Source: an uncultured Mollicutes bacterium (GTDB lineage: Bacteria > Bacillota_I > Bacilli_A > RFN20 > CAG-826). Taken from it: a stretch of 37,114 nt of DNA. The stretch spans positions 1 through 37,114 of the forward strand of contig URQK01000005.1 in NCBI GenBank assembly GCA_900549975.1, given 5' to 3'. The notes under the pieces are model-generated. The model was given only the letters and a program-made list of their open reading frames with translations. It did no database searches and was not told the origin of the DNA. Positions 14,062 to 22,146 of this stretch are shown here, one piece after another; position 1 is the first letter of the stretch, and each line of letters starts with the position of its first letter. The translations under genes and the position numbers were made by a program.

Positions 14062-15384
14062 ATGAATGTAGTAAATGGAAATATAAAAAAGATATATTTA
14101 AAGTATTTGTTCGCTGCCTTTGGTAGTTCATTAATTTCTTGCATTTATGGACTTGTTGATATGGCTATGGTTGGACAATACTATGGACCAATTGGATCAC
14201 AAGCGATGGCAATTATTGCTCCAATCTGGAATATTATCTATAGTTTAGGATTATTAATCGGAATTGGTGGATCAGTTTTATTTGCCGTTAATAAAGGAAA
14301 AAATGATAATGAAACCGCAAATAAGTTTTTTACAGCATCAATAGTATATGGCGCTATCACGTCAATTGTATTTTTGATTTTATTTTGGCTATTTGAGGAC
14401 CAATTATTATATGTTTTTGGAGCAAAAGACGCTAATACACTTAAACTTTGTAAAGAATATCTTTTACCAATTAAATTTGCAGCACCATCATTTATTTTTG
14501 CTCAGATTTTAGCGGCATATTTAAGAAATGATAATAAACCAATGCTTGCGACATTAGCAATCATTTTTGCGGGTGTATTTAATGTTGCTGGTGACTATAT
14601 TTTTGTCTTCTCACTAGATATGGGAATGCTAGGCGCTGGTTTAGCAACCGCAATTGGATCATTAGTGTCATTGCTAATTATGTCTACACATTTCTTTAGT
14701 AAATCAAATACTATGAAATTTTTATGCAATAAAGAAGTATTTTCTTTATTTGTGCCAATTTCTAAAACAGGATTCTCAGCTTTTATTGCAGATATAGCTA
14801 TGGGCTTTTTGACAATGCTGTTTAATAATTTGATTTTAAAATATTTAAATAATGATGCACTGGCTGTGTATGCAGTAATTATTAATATTTCGACAATTGT
14901 ACAATGTTGTGGCTATGGAATTGGACAAGCTGGACAACCAATATTATCAACTAATTTCGGTGCAAAACGATATGATCGAGTTTCTTTGACTTTAAAATAT
15001 AATATTATTACAGCAATAGTTGTTGGAACTATTTGGATGGGAATTGTAACGATTTTTCCTAAACAATTAATAAGAATATTTATGGTACCTACGGAAGAAG
15101 TATTAAATATCGCGCCTAATATTATGCGTGTTTATAGTATTTCATTTTTAATTTTACCTTTTAATGTTTATTGTACATATTATTTTCAAGCGTTATTAAA
15201 AGAAAATGTGGCAACTATTATATCTTTAGCTAGAGGTATAGTTATAAGCGGGATTGTATTAATACTATTACCATTAATATTTGGTGGTAATGCGATGTGG
15301 TGGACAATGGTCATTACAGAAGCACTTGTAGCAATTTATGCAATAATAGTAATGATAAAAGTGCAACGAAATTTAAAAATTTAA
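14062..15384 (+). CDS. MATE family efflux transporter
   Basis: A 440-residue protein with twelve membrane helices. The N-terminal half carries SLISCIYGLVDMAMVGQYYGP and IGIGGSVLFAVNKGK, and the C-terminal half CCGYGIGQAGQPILSTNFGA, which are the paired conserved blocks of MATE exporters. These use a proton or sodium gradient to expel cationic drugs and metabolites. I use the ATG at 14062, with GGAGG 8 nt upstream; reading from the ATG at 14020 would place the start inside the terminator loop. The ribosome binding site follows the terminator T run directly, so expression depends on read-through of the leader. Confidence 0.94.
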   Translation: MNVVNGNIKKIYLKYLFAAFGSSLISCIYGLVDMAMVGQYYGPIGSQAMAIIAPIWNIIYSLGLLIGIGGSVLFAVNKGKNDNETANKFFTASIVYGAITSIVFLILFWLFEDQLLYVFGAKDANTLKLCKEYLLPIKFAAPSFIFAQILAAYLRNDNKPMLATLAIIFAGVFNVAGDYIFVFSLDMGMLGAGLATAIGSLVSLLIMSTHFFSKSNTMKFLCNKEVFSLFVPISKTGFSAFIADIAMGFLTMLFNNLILKYLNNDALAVYAVIINISTIVQCCGYGIGQAGQPILSTNFGAKRYDRVSLTLKYNIITAIVVGTIWMGIVTIFPKQLIRIFMVPTEEVLNIAPNIMRVYSISFLILPFNVYCTYYFQALLKENVATIISLARGIVISGIVLILLPLIFGGNAMWWTMVITEALVAIYAIIVMIKVQRNLKI

Positions 15385-15435
15385 TAAATCTTTTATCTAC
15401 TTAGACAACAAAACTTTTCTAGATATATAATTCAA

Positions 15436-15474
15436 ATGACCGACTACATTCATAATAGGGTGGTCGGCCATTTT
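15436..15474 (+). terminator. Probable terminator after the MATE gene
   Basis: A 12-bp stem with one mismatch (ATGACCGACTAC with GTGGTCGGCCAT) around a 12-nt loop, ending in only four T. Confidence 0.6.
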
Positions 15475-15521
15475 CAGAGATTAAGTATCAAATGGATAAT
15501 TGCAAAAAACAGGTGTCTTTA

Positions 15522-15612
15522 TGGCGGAGAAAAGGGGATTTGAACCCCTGCTGGACTTGCATCCACTGCTAGTTTTCGAAACTAGTCCCTTCAACCACTT
15601 GGGTATTTCTCC
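15522..15612 (-). tRNA. tRNA-Ser (anticodon CGA)
   Basis: The minus strand folds into a 91-nt class II tRNA with an encoded CCA. The acceptor GGAGAAA pairs with TTTCTCC, the anticodon stem CTAGT/ACTAG holds the loop TTCGAAA, a long variable arm follows, and the T arm has GGTTCAAATCC. Anticodon CGA reads UCG. A TGCTATCAT extended -10 lies just upstream. Confidence 0.96.
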
Positions 15613-15768
15613 ATGTTATAATGATAGCATAAAGTCAATAGTGATAAAAATAATTTTTTAAATAGTTAATTGTTTGCATACAACTAATAATTGAACAATG
15701 ATACAAATAAATCTTTATATTTAATTTATTATATGTTAAACTATTTGTTAGAAAAGGAGAGGCAATTT

Positions 15769-16263
15769 ATGAATAATATAATCAAAATCGATGGAGTTGG
15801 AGAACTCAGTGTCACAGAGAACATTTGGACTGGAGCAAGAACTTTATTTATTAATGGAATAAAGTTACAAAAAGTTTCTAAAAAACAATTTAGTTGTGTT
15901 GTTGATGGACAAGAATTAAATGTTTTTCTTGAAGGAAATTTCTTGACTGGACTCAAGTGCAACATTAATGGACAAAAGTACCAAGTTAGTGAACCGGCGA
16001 CGCCATATGAATATGTTTTAGCATTTATTCCATTTGTTTTTATTATGGTTTGGGGAAATGTTCCAAGTTTAATTAAGATTTTCCCTGTTGTAAGTGGCGC
16101 TATTGGTGGGTTAATTAGTGGTATATTCGCTGTTGTTAGCTTATATGTCATGAAATTAACTAAAAAGCCATATTGGAAAATATTGATTGGTTTAGGATTC
16201 TTTGTACTAACTGTACTTATTTGTTATTTGATTGCATTAGCAATTTTATCAACAGTCAAATAA
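15769..16263 (+). CDS. Small membrane protein of unknown function
   Basis: A 164-residue protein. Residues 1-75 are a beta-rich soluble part (INGIKLQKVSKKQFSCVVDGQELNVFLEG, then NINGQKYQV) with no signal peptide. About three membrane helices follow (80-97, 100-125, 135-160), with a Gly-rich turn GAIGGLISG. I recognise no family. AAGGAGAGG lies 7 nt before the ATG at 15769; the longer in-frame reading from 15691 starts before the likely promoter. It is flanked by a tRNA and its own terminator, so it is a single-gene unit. Confidence 0.75.
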   Translation: MNNIIKIDGVGELSVTENIWTGARTLFINGIKLQKVSKKQFSCVVDGQELNVFLEGNFLTGLKCNINGQKYQVSEPATPYEYVLAFIPFVFIMVWGNVPSLIKIFPVVSGAIGGLISGIFAVVSLYVMKLTKKPYWKILIGLGFFVLTVLICYLIALAILSTVK

Positions 16264-16273
16264 AACAAAATTT

Positions 16274-16295
16274 AAAAGCCGAAAGGCTTTTTTTT
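16274..16295 (+). terminator. Intrinsic terminator
   Basis: AAAAGCC-GAAA-GGCTTTT, a stable GNRA tetraloop hairpin followed by a long T run. Confidence 0.92.
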
Positions 16296-16317
16296 ATATT
16301 CTTTTTTAAAAAAAATA

Positions 16318-16345
16318 TTGAATATTGCTCAATATTGATTATAAT
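16318..16345 (+). promoter_or_regulatory. Promoter of the CheA-like gene with a palindrome in its spacer
   Basis: TTGAAT (16318-16323), a 16-nt spacer, TATAAT (16340-16345). The spacer is almost filled by AATATTG-CT-CAATATT (16321-16336), a perfect 7-nt inverted repeat: a good operator candidate for an unlinked regulator. Confidence 0.6.
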
Positions 16346-16393
16346 AGAACTAACCTGTAAAATTTATTTGGGAAAATGTAACAAGGTGGGCAT

Positions 16394-17455
16394 ATGGAGA
16401 CTAGTGTTGATAATGATGATGATGACGTTAAGACTTTAGCAAATGAGATTTTGCAAATGTTTACTATTGACAAAAAAGATGATGATTGGGTAAAAGAAAT
16501 TCAAATTAAAACACATACTTTAAAAGGATTATGTGGCATTTATGGATTAACTGCTAGTTTTAATCATTTGAAAATAATGGAAAAATTCATAAAAGTTTGT
16601 GCCTTTAATAAAATTATCATTAATAGAGAAATTGCTTATTTTAAAACTATTTTAAGCAATTTACTTAAAGAAAAAAATAGTGGTGTTCAAGTAGGATTCA
16701 CAGCCAAAGACATAAGATGTTATAAAATTGTCTACAATTTTTCTACTGTTGCAGCATTTGAAAATATGATTCATGTGTTAAATGAGCTTACTTTTATTAC
16801 TAATATTCATGTCGACAGCAGAAAAATAGTTGTTGAAGTATTATCACAAATTCCAATTTCAGATATGAAACAAATGTTATTTGCACTAGGAATTGTCGAT
16901 ATTAATGTTATTAAACATAAAAAAGTTTCCATTACAAAACCAAAAATTTTAAAAAATATATCTTCCTGCATAAATTGTATTTGCTATAAAATTGTTTTTT
17001 TACATTTATTAGAAATGTGTAATCAGTTTTCAAAATATACTCATAAACAATTTAAATTAAGTTTCTATTCAAATGTTAAACATTTTACTTTAGAGTTTTG
17101 GAAAGATTTAAAAATTCCATTCATGGAATTAATAAAAAATGCCTTTGCACATAGTTCTGATACTAAAAAGTTAAGAATAATTGTTAATATTGTAAAAATA
17201 AAAGACAATTTAAGAATATATGTCTATAATTCGAATTCTAAAATTAAAAGCGGTAATCAAATATTTGATTATCAATATACTACATCCAAAAGTGAAGATT
17301 TAAGCGGAAATGGTGTGGGATTATTTGAAACAGAAAGACTGATTAATAGTTTTGGTGGCACTATCAAATATCGTAATAAAATGTTCGGAGTATATTTTTT
17401 GATGTCATTTCCAAACGAAACATTTTCTTCAACACATGATCACGTAAAACTTTAA
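16394..17455 (+). CDS. CheA-like protein: HPt domain plus degenerate CheA-type ATPase, no CheW-like domain
   Basis: A 353-residue protein. Residues 10-95 form an HPt domain with IKTHTLKGLCGIYGL; H41 is the phosphorylatable position. Residues 105-175 (YKIVYNFSTVAAFENMIHVLNEL) match the small domain that follows HPt in many CheA proteins. Residues 205-345 match the CheA ATPase: ELIKNAFAHS (N box, N249), YTTSKSEDLSGNGVGL (G2 box, 305-310), then FGGTIKYRNKMFGVYF. The G1 box, normally DxGxG, reads YNSNSKI near 278-284 and lacks the ATP-contacting Asp. The dimerisation helices and CheW-like domain of a true CheA are missing. Histidine kinase activity is therefore doubtful; it may act as a phosphotransfer or binding protein. 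GGTGGG precedes the ATG. Confidence 0.78.
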   Translation: METSVDNDDDDVKTLANEILQMFTIDKKDDDWVKEIQIKTHTLKGLCGIYGLTASFNHLKIMEKFIKVCAFNKIIINREIAYFKTILSNLLKEKNSGVQVGFTAKDIRCYKIVYNFSTVAAFENMIHVLNELTFITNIHVDSRKIVVEVLSQIPISDMKQMLFALGIVDINVIKHKKVSITKPKILKNISSCINCICYKIVFLHLLEMCNQFSKYTHKQFKLSFYSNVKHFTLEFWKDLKIPFMELIKNAFAHSSDTKKLRIIVNIVKIKDNLRIYVYNSNSKIKSGNQIFDYQYTTSKSEDLSGNGVGLFETERLINSFGGTIKYRNKMFGVYFLMSFPNETFSSTHDHVKL

Positions 17456-17504
17456 TTTTAATTTTTAACTCATTAAACTTTTAAAAAGTTTACTTTATTT
17501 AATT

Positions 17505-17522
17505 TATATACAAGTATATAAT
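17505..17522 (+). promoter_or_regulatory. -10 box overlapping a palindrome before the GGDEF-EAL-like gene
   Basis: TATATAC-AA-GTATATA (17505-17520) is a perfect 7-nt inverted repeat, and TATAAT (17517-17522) overlaps its right arm. The ATG lies only 17 nt after the -10, giving a leader of about 10 nt. Confidence 0.45.
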
Positions 17523-17539
17523 ATTAACAGGTGAAATTT

Positions 17540-19285
17540 ATGACTTGTTATTTTATATACCTTATTAGCGATACTAAACTTATTCAGCTACTCGTATTAC
17601 TTGCCGTAGCTATTTTTGTCGTGATAGTGGTCAGTATGATTTTATCTAATCATGAAAATGTTAATGTAAAAAAGAAATTCGAATTAGCGGAAAATACTAC
17701 AAGAATAATTTGTATTGATGCTAAAAATAACAAAGTGCGTTATTTTAATAAATCGGATATTGAGCATCAAGTTGTTTGCTCTATTGATGAATTCTTAAAT
17801 AATTTTCCAACGGAAGAAAAAGTTCGCTTTGAAAAATGGATTGATGAGTTACTATCTACTAAAAAGAATGTAAGTGATTATTTAGAAGTAGATGTTATAT
17901 TTGAAAGAGAAAAGAAAAGTTACTATTCCTTTATTCAACTTCAAAAAATAGATAAAAGAAAGAAAATTATTCATCTTGAAAGTTATGTGATGAAATATCT
18001 TGATGTCAAAAATAAGACTGATAAAAAGAAACTATCTAATATTACAGTTACAAACATTGAGCAAATGTTAACTATTGAAAAAATGAAGAATAAAAATAAA
18101 GGCTCTTTCTTATTTGTGGCATTTAGAAATACCAAAATTCAAGATGAAGATGATGATAAAGTAAGCTCATTATTCTTTGTATGTGCTAAAAATATCATTG
18201 CTCCGTATTTAACAAGCAATTGCACTATTGCGGATTATTCTCAATCATCATTTACTATTTATTATCCAGGAATAAGTTCAAGAAAAAATTTGTTACGCTT
18301 GATGCATAGTATTTCTAAAACAATTTCCAAATATTTAAAAATTAATTCTTATAATGAAGATTATAATTATTCTATTACCGGAACATTAATCAATGAAGAT
18401 AATTGCACTTATAAGCAACTAGTGCGCAATACCAAATCTATTTCAGTTACCGCCATGGACCATAATGATCATATTATGATTTATGATGATAATAGTGTTT
18501 CAAGTGTAGAAATTACTTCATCATATGAAAATGAATTTAATACTCTCATTAGTAAAAAAGATTTCAAAATTTTATACCAACCAGTTATTAACATTAAAAC
18601 TGGTGCGATACTAGCTTATAATTCAACAATTAAATGCAATAATACAATATTCTCAAACATTCAAGAATTAAAAGAATATGCTTATAAAGTTGGTAAGATT
18701 AAAGACTTATTTACTATGTTTAATAAGAAGATTCTTAGCCGATATTTAAATGAAAACATTTCTAATGTTAAGTTAATTTATAACGTTTCAGTCTTAGAAA
18801 GAGAGCATGTTGCTAAAAGTTTTTCTCATATCGCAGGAATTGATAGTGAAGATATTATTCTTACTTTTAGCGAATTAGAAATCTCCGAATGGCTATCAGA
18901 AGAAGAAGAAATTATTTCTTCAATTAATAATTTAAAAGAACATGGCTATAAAGTAGCATTAAAAATTGATAAAAAAGAATTATTGCTTACAAATGAATTA
19001 ATGAAAGTATTCGATTATTTCATTTTGGATAGTGAATTGATTAAAGATTGTCGTAAGAGTGGTAGATCTATTTTGATTATTCATACTCTTATTGATACGT
19101 TAAAAAGTTATGATAAAAATATCATTGCTTACGGATTGGATACGAATAACTCAATGTATTTAATTTGTAAGATGGGAATTAAATATGTTTCAAGTAATTT
19201 GATTAGCCAAGCAGATGAAATGATTTTACCAATTGAAAAGAAAAAATTAAGTAAAGTTATGACACTTGTTAATGGTAAAAAGTAG
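17540..19285 (+). CDS. Membrane protein with degenerate PAS-, GGDEF- and EAL-like domains
   Basis: A 581-residue protein. One membrane helix (13-36), a PAS-like segment (about 52-150), a GGDEF-fold segment (about 170-320) and an EAL-fold segment (about 332-565). At the GGDEF position (234-238) it reads SQSSF; the flanking IADYSQSSFTIYYPG aligns with the family pattern. In the EAL part FKILYQPVINIKTGAILAY aligns well, but the EAL triplet reads YNS (360-362), the LEITE motif reads LTFSE (441-445), the DDFG position reads KIDK (475-478) and AEGVE reads AYGLD (530-534). Cyclic di-GMP synthesis and hydrolysis are thus very unlikely; nucleotide sensing or a scaffold role is possible. AGGTG is 6 nt before the ATG. 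It ends 12 nt before proS with no terminator, so both are probably one operon. Confidence 0.75.
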   Translation: MTCYFIYLISDTKLIQLLVLLAVAIFVVIVVSMILSNHENVNVKKKFELAENTTRIICIDAKNNKVRYFNKSDIEHQVVCSIDEFLNNFPTEEKVRFEKWIDELLSTKKNVSDYLEVDVIFEREKKSYYSFIQLQKIDKRKKIIHLESYVMKYLDVKNKTDKKKLSNITVTNIEQMLTIEKMKNKNKGSFLFVAFRNTKIQDEDDDKVSSLFFVCAKNIIAPYLTSNCTIADYSQSSFTIYYPGISSRKNLLRLMHSISKTISKYLKINSYNEDYNYSITGTLINEDNCTYKQLVRNTKSISVTAMDHNDHIMIYDDNSVSSVEITSSYENEFNTLISKKDFKILYQPVINIKTGAILAYNSTIKCNNTIFSNIQELKEYAYKVGKIKDLFTMFNKKILSRYLNENISNVKLIYNVSVLEREHVAKSFSHIAGIDSEDIILTFSELEISEWLSEEEEIISSINNLKEHGYKVALKIDKKELLLTNELMKVFDYFILDSELIKDCRKSGRSILIIHTLIDTLKSYDKNIIAYGLDTNNSMYLICKMGIKYVSSNLISQADEMILPIEKKKLSKVMTLVNGKK

Positions 19286-19297
19286 GAGGTAATTATT

Positions 19298-20731
19298 ATG
19301 GCAGATTTAAAAAACGAAGCAATAACATCACGTGATGTTGATTTTGCTCAATGGTATACAGATGTATGTAAAAAAGCAGAATTGATGGACTACTCATCTG
19401 TAAAAGGATTTATTATCTATCGCCCTTATGGCTACGCTATATGGGAACAAATCCAAAAACATTTGGATGAAAAATTTAAACAAACGGGGCATGAAAATGT
19501 ATATATGCCAATGGTTATACCAGAATCATTGTTTCAAAAGGAAAAGGATCATGTTGAAGGATTTGCACCAGAATGTGCAATTATTACTATTGGTGGTAAA
19601 AACAAATTGGATGATCCACTTATTGTTCGTCCAACAAGTGAAACATTATTTTGTGAGCATTTTGCAAAGATTGTCACATCATATCGTGATTTACCAAAAA
19701 AATATAATCAATGGTGTTCTGTTGTTCGATGGGAAAAAACAACCCGTCCATTCTTAAGAGGATCTGAATTTTTATGGCAAGAAGGACACACAATTCATCG
19801 CACAAAAGAAGAAGCTAAACAAGAAACATTAATGATGCTTGATATTTATAACAACATGGGTAAAGATTTATTGGCAATACCTTTTGTTACCGGAAGAAAA
19901 ACTGATAAAGAAAAATTTGCTGGCGCTGAAGAAACTTATACCGTCGAAGCATTGATGCATGATGGTAAAGCATTACAAAGTGGAACATCACATTATTTTG
20001 GTGATGGATTTGCCAAAGCTTTTGGAATGAAATATCAAGATAAAGATGGACAAGTTAAACACGTTTATCAAACTTCTTGGGGTGTTTCAACTCGTCTTAT
20101 CGGCGCGATTATCATGGTACATGGCGATGATAATGGCTTGGTACTTCCACCGCATGTCGCTCCAACACAAGTTGTTATTATTCCAATTCAACAAGCTAAA
20201 CCTGGAATAGTGGCAAAATGTCAAGAAATTAAACATCGTTTAGAAGAACAAGGCATTCGTGTTAAATTTGATGATTCCGATCGTACACCAGGATGGAAGT
20301 TCTCTGAATATGAAATGAAAGGTGTACCACTAAGAATTGAACTTGGACCTCGTGATTTAGAAAAGAATCAAGTCGTGCTATGTAAACGTAATGATGGCGC
20401 TAAAGAAATTTGCTCTATTGATGATATTGAAAAAGAAGTTAAAAATAAATTAGAACAAATACATAATGAAATGTATCAAAAAGCTTTAGATCAATTATTA
20501 CATAGTGTCACAGAAGTTCATACTTATGATGAATTAAAAGAAGTTGTTAATGTTAAAGGCGGCTACGCTAAAATGATGTGGTGCGGCGATGAAGCGTGTG
20601 AAAACAAAATTAAAGAAGACACTAACGCAACATCAAGATGTATGCCTTTTGATCAAAGACCTTTTGGAGAAACATGTCCAATATGCGGCAAAAAAGCCAC
20701 AAAAGTTGTCTTATTTGCTAAAGCTTACTAA
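19298..20731 (+). CDS. proS: Prolyl-tRNA synthetase, archaeal/eukaryal (ProS type 3) form
   Basis: It charges tRNA-Pro with proline. The 477-residue class II synthetase has the motif 2 region RWEKTTRPFLRGSEFLWQEGHT and motif 3 ending LRIELGPRDLE. It has no bacterial INS editing domain and carries a C-terminal zinc-type region (WCGDEACE then CPICGKK) and a C-terminal Tyr, all hallmarks of the archaeal/eukaryal form that occurs in many Mollicutes, Clostridia and Bacteroidetes. AGGAGG lies 8 nt before the ATG. It follows the GGDEF-EAL-like gene at 12 nt, an unexpected partner for a housekeeping gene. Confidence 0.97.
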   Translation: MADLKNEAITSRDVDFAQWYTDVCKKAELMDYSSVKGFIIYRPYGYAIWEQIQKHLDEKFKQTGHENVYMPMVIPESLFQKEKDHVEGFAPECAIITIGGKNKLDDPLIVRPTSETLFCEHFAKIVTSYRDLPKKYNQWCSVVRWEKTTRPFLRGSEFLWQEGHTIHRTKEEAKQETLMMLDIYNNMGKDLLAIPFVTGRKTDKEKFAGAEETYTVEALMHDGKALQSGTSHYFGDGFAKAFGMKYQDKDGQVKHVYQTSWGVSTRLIGAIIMVHGDDNGLVLPPHVAPTQVVIIPIQQAKPGIVAKCQEIKHRLEEQGIRVKFDDSDRTPGWKFSEYEMKGVPLRIELGPRDLEKNQVVLCKRNDGAKEICSIDDIEKEVKNKLEQIHNEMYQKALDQLLHSVTEVHTYDELKEVVNVKGGYAKMMWCGDEACENKIKEDTNATSRCMPFDQRPFGETCPICGKKATKVVLFAKAY

Positions 20732-20778
20732 AAAATATTGCTAACTTAAGCGAAAGATTTGCCTGTTGAAGCAAAAAA

Positions 20779-20828
20779 ACTTAATAATGAGTTGTAAAAA
20801 TAATACTTATGTGTTATCATTATTAAGT
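20779..20828 (+). promoter_or_regulatory. tRNA-Ser promoter within a 12-bp inverted repeat
   Basis: TTGTAA (20792-20797), a 17-nt spacer, TATCAT (20815-20820) would start transcription a few bases before the tRNA. ACTTAATAATGA (20779-20790) and TCATTATTAAGT (20817-20828) are perfect 12-nt arms that enclose it; with no T run the hairpin is a weak candidate for the proS terminator. Confidence 0.5.
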
Positions 20829-20832
20829 CTTT

Positions 20833-20923
20833 GGAGCAATACCCAAGTTGGTGAAGGGGCGTCCCTGCTAAGGACGTAGATCGGGTAACTGGTGCGAGAG
20901 TTCGAGTCTCTCTTGCTCCGCCA
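20833..20923 (+). tRNA. tRNA-Ser (anticodon GCU)
   Basis: A 91-nt class II tRNA with an encoded CCA. The acceptor GGAGCAA pairs with TTGCTCC, the anticodon stem CGTCC/GGACG holds the loop CTGCTAA, and a long variable arm and a T arm with GTTCGAGTC follow. It reads AGC and AGU. Confidence 0.97.
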
Positions 20924-20938
20924 TCACATAAATTATAA

Positions 20939-20968
20939 ACATCCTATGGTTCGTAGGATGTTTTTTTT
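20939..20968 (+). terminator. Terminator of tRNA-Ser(GCU)
   Basis: A perfect 8-bp stem (ACATCCTA/TAGGATGT) with a 7-nt loop, followed by eight T. It overlaps the last codons of the antirepressor relic on the other strand. Confidence 0.92.
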
Positions 20969-21291
20969 GTGCCTTTACAAAATAAAAATGGTTCGGCTTT
21001 TTTACTTGGAATAGATTGAATTAAGCGAAGTAAATCCTTTGTTTTAACATCGCTTAATCTTGACTTTCCGTCTTTGGCAATTATTTTCAAAGCGTGACAA
21101 TTTGTCACGGTTTCATTGCCTTCTTTTTTTAAAATTTGTTTTAATTTTCTCCAATATGCTGCTGCATCAACACTATCTATCAACGCTTCAATTACATCAA
21201 CAACAGAAAAATACCAATCTTCTTTTTCAGCATTACATTCAGTTCTAATTCTCTTATCTTCAAAAACCTTAATGTTTGGATCAATAAAGAA
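20944..21291 (-). pseudogene. Relic of a phage Bro-N / DinD-type antirepressor gene
   Basis: The minus strand from 21291 encodes an open 115-codon stretch including DWYFSVVDVIEALIDSVDAAAYWRKLK, then TNCHALKIIAKDGKSRLSDV and LRLIQSIPSKKAEPF. These blocks are diagnostic of the N-terminal Bro/antirepressor domain of prophage proteins. The 5' end is lost: an in-frame TAA at 21292-21294 is followed by no usable start before the conserved region. After AEPF the family sequence (normally xxWLAxVGYERIEE) breaks off, and the frame ends in the neighbouring tRNA terminator. No ribosome binding site is seen. It is a decayed fragment left beside tRNA-Ser, a common integration target. Confidence 0.8.
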
Positions 21292-21348
21292 TTAAACTAA
21301 TCATGACGAAAAACCAATGAATATGTTATACTACTTTTGGTGATTTAT

Positions 21349-22146
21349 TTGAAAAATATTATTTTTAGTGATGTTGATGGTACTTTGTTAAATTCAAAGC
21401 ATGAAATTACCCCTAAGACATTAAATATTTTAAAAGAAAAGATTGCTAGTGGAACTTATTTTGCTATTGTTTCGGCAAGAAGTCCTTCGGGCATATACCC
21501 AATAATAGATACTTACAATTTTAAATGTTTTGTAATCTCTTATAGTGGTGCTCTTATTCTTGATGAGAATAAAAATGTTATTTTTACTAAAGGAATGACA
21601 AAGGAAAATGCTCAAGTCATACTTGATTTTATTGAACATAATAAGCTTGATTTATCCTGGTGTGTTTATTCCATGGACGATTGGATTGTTAAAAGTAAAT
21701 TAGATCCTAGAATAATAAGAGAAGAAAAAATTGTTAAAGCCAAATCAAAAGAAGGAGATTTATCATTTGTTACAAATAACATTGTAAATAAGATTTTATG
21801 TATTTGTAATCCGGATAAGATTTTAAGTATTGAAGATGCACTTAAAAATAGATTTCCTGATTTTTCGATAGTTAAATCATCACCTATTTTATTAGAAATA
21901 ATGGAAAAAGGTATAAATAAGGCTGAGGCAATAAAAATATTATGCGATAAGTTAAATGTATCTTATTCTAACACTATTGCTTTTGGAGATAACTATAATG
22001 ATTTAGAAATGCTTAAGTTTGTTAATAAAGGTTTCTTGATGGGAAATGCTCCCGATGAACTTAAAAAAGTTATCTACAATCATACACTTAGCAATGATGA
22101 AGATGGAATTTATTATGCTTTAAAAGGACTTGAAAAATATGAATGA
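21349..22146 (+). CDS. Cof-type HAD-superfamily phosphatase
   Basis: A 265-residue protein. The HAD nucleophile motif FSDVDGTLLNS is at residues 6-16, motif II SAR near 41, the conserved Lys follows INKAEAIKIL, and motif IV reads FGDNYNDLEML. A cap domain of the Cof/YcsE type lies between (about 80-185). These enzymes dephosphorylate sugar phosphates or flavin and pyridoxal phosphates. The start is a TTG at 21349 with GGTGAT just upstream; upstream TTG/GTG codons would overlap that site. An extended -10 (TGTTATACT, ending 21332) lies 16 nt before the start. The next gene overlaps its end by 8 nt, so this heads a three-gene operon. Confidence 0.9.
   Translation: MKNIIFSDVDGTLLNSKHEITPKTLNILKEKIASGTYFAIVSARSPSGIYPIIDTYNFKCFVISYSGALILDENKNVIFTKGMTKENAQVILDFIEHNKLDLSWCVYSMDDWIVKSKLDPRIIREEKIVKAKSKEGDLSFVTNNIVNKILCICNPDKILSIEDALKNRFPDFSIVKSSPILLEIMEKGINKAEAIKILCDKLNVSYSNTIAFGDNYNDLEMLKFVNKGFLMGNAPDELKKVIYNHTLSNDEDGIYYALKGLEKYE

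Noticed and set aside
17540..19285. Active cyclic di-GMP cyclase or phosphodiesterase
   Set aside because: None of the catalytic motifs (GGDEF, EAL, DDFG) is retained, so an enzymatic call cannot be supported.
20779..20828. Strong terminator of proS
   Set aside because: The 12-bp arms are perfect, but the loop is 26 nt and there is no T run; the promoter for the tRNA explains part of the sequence.
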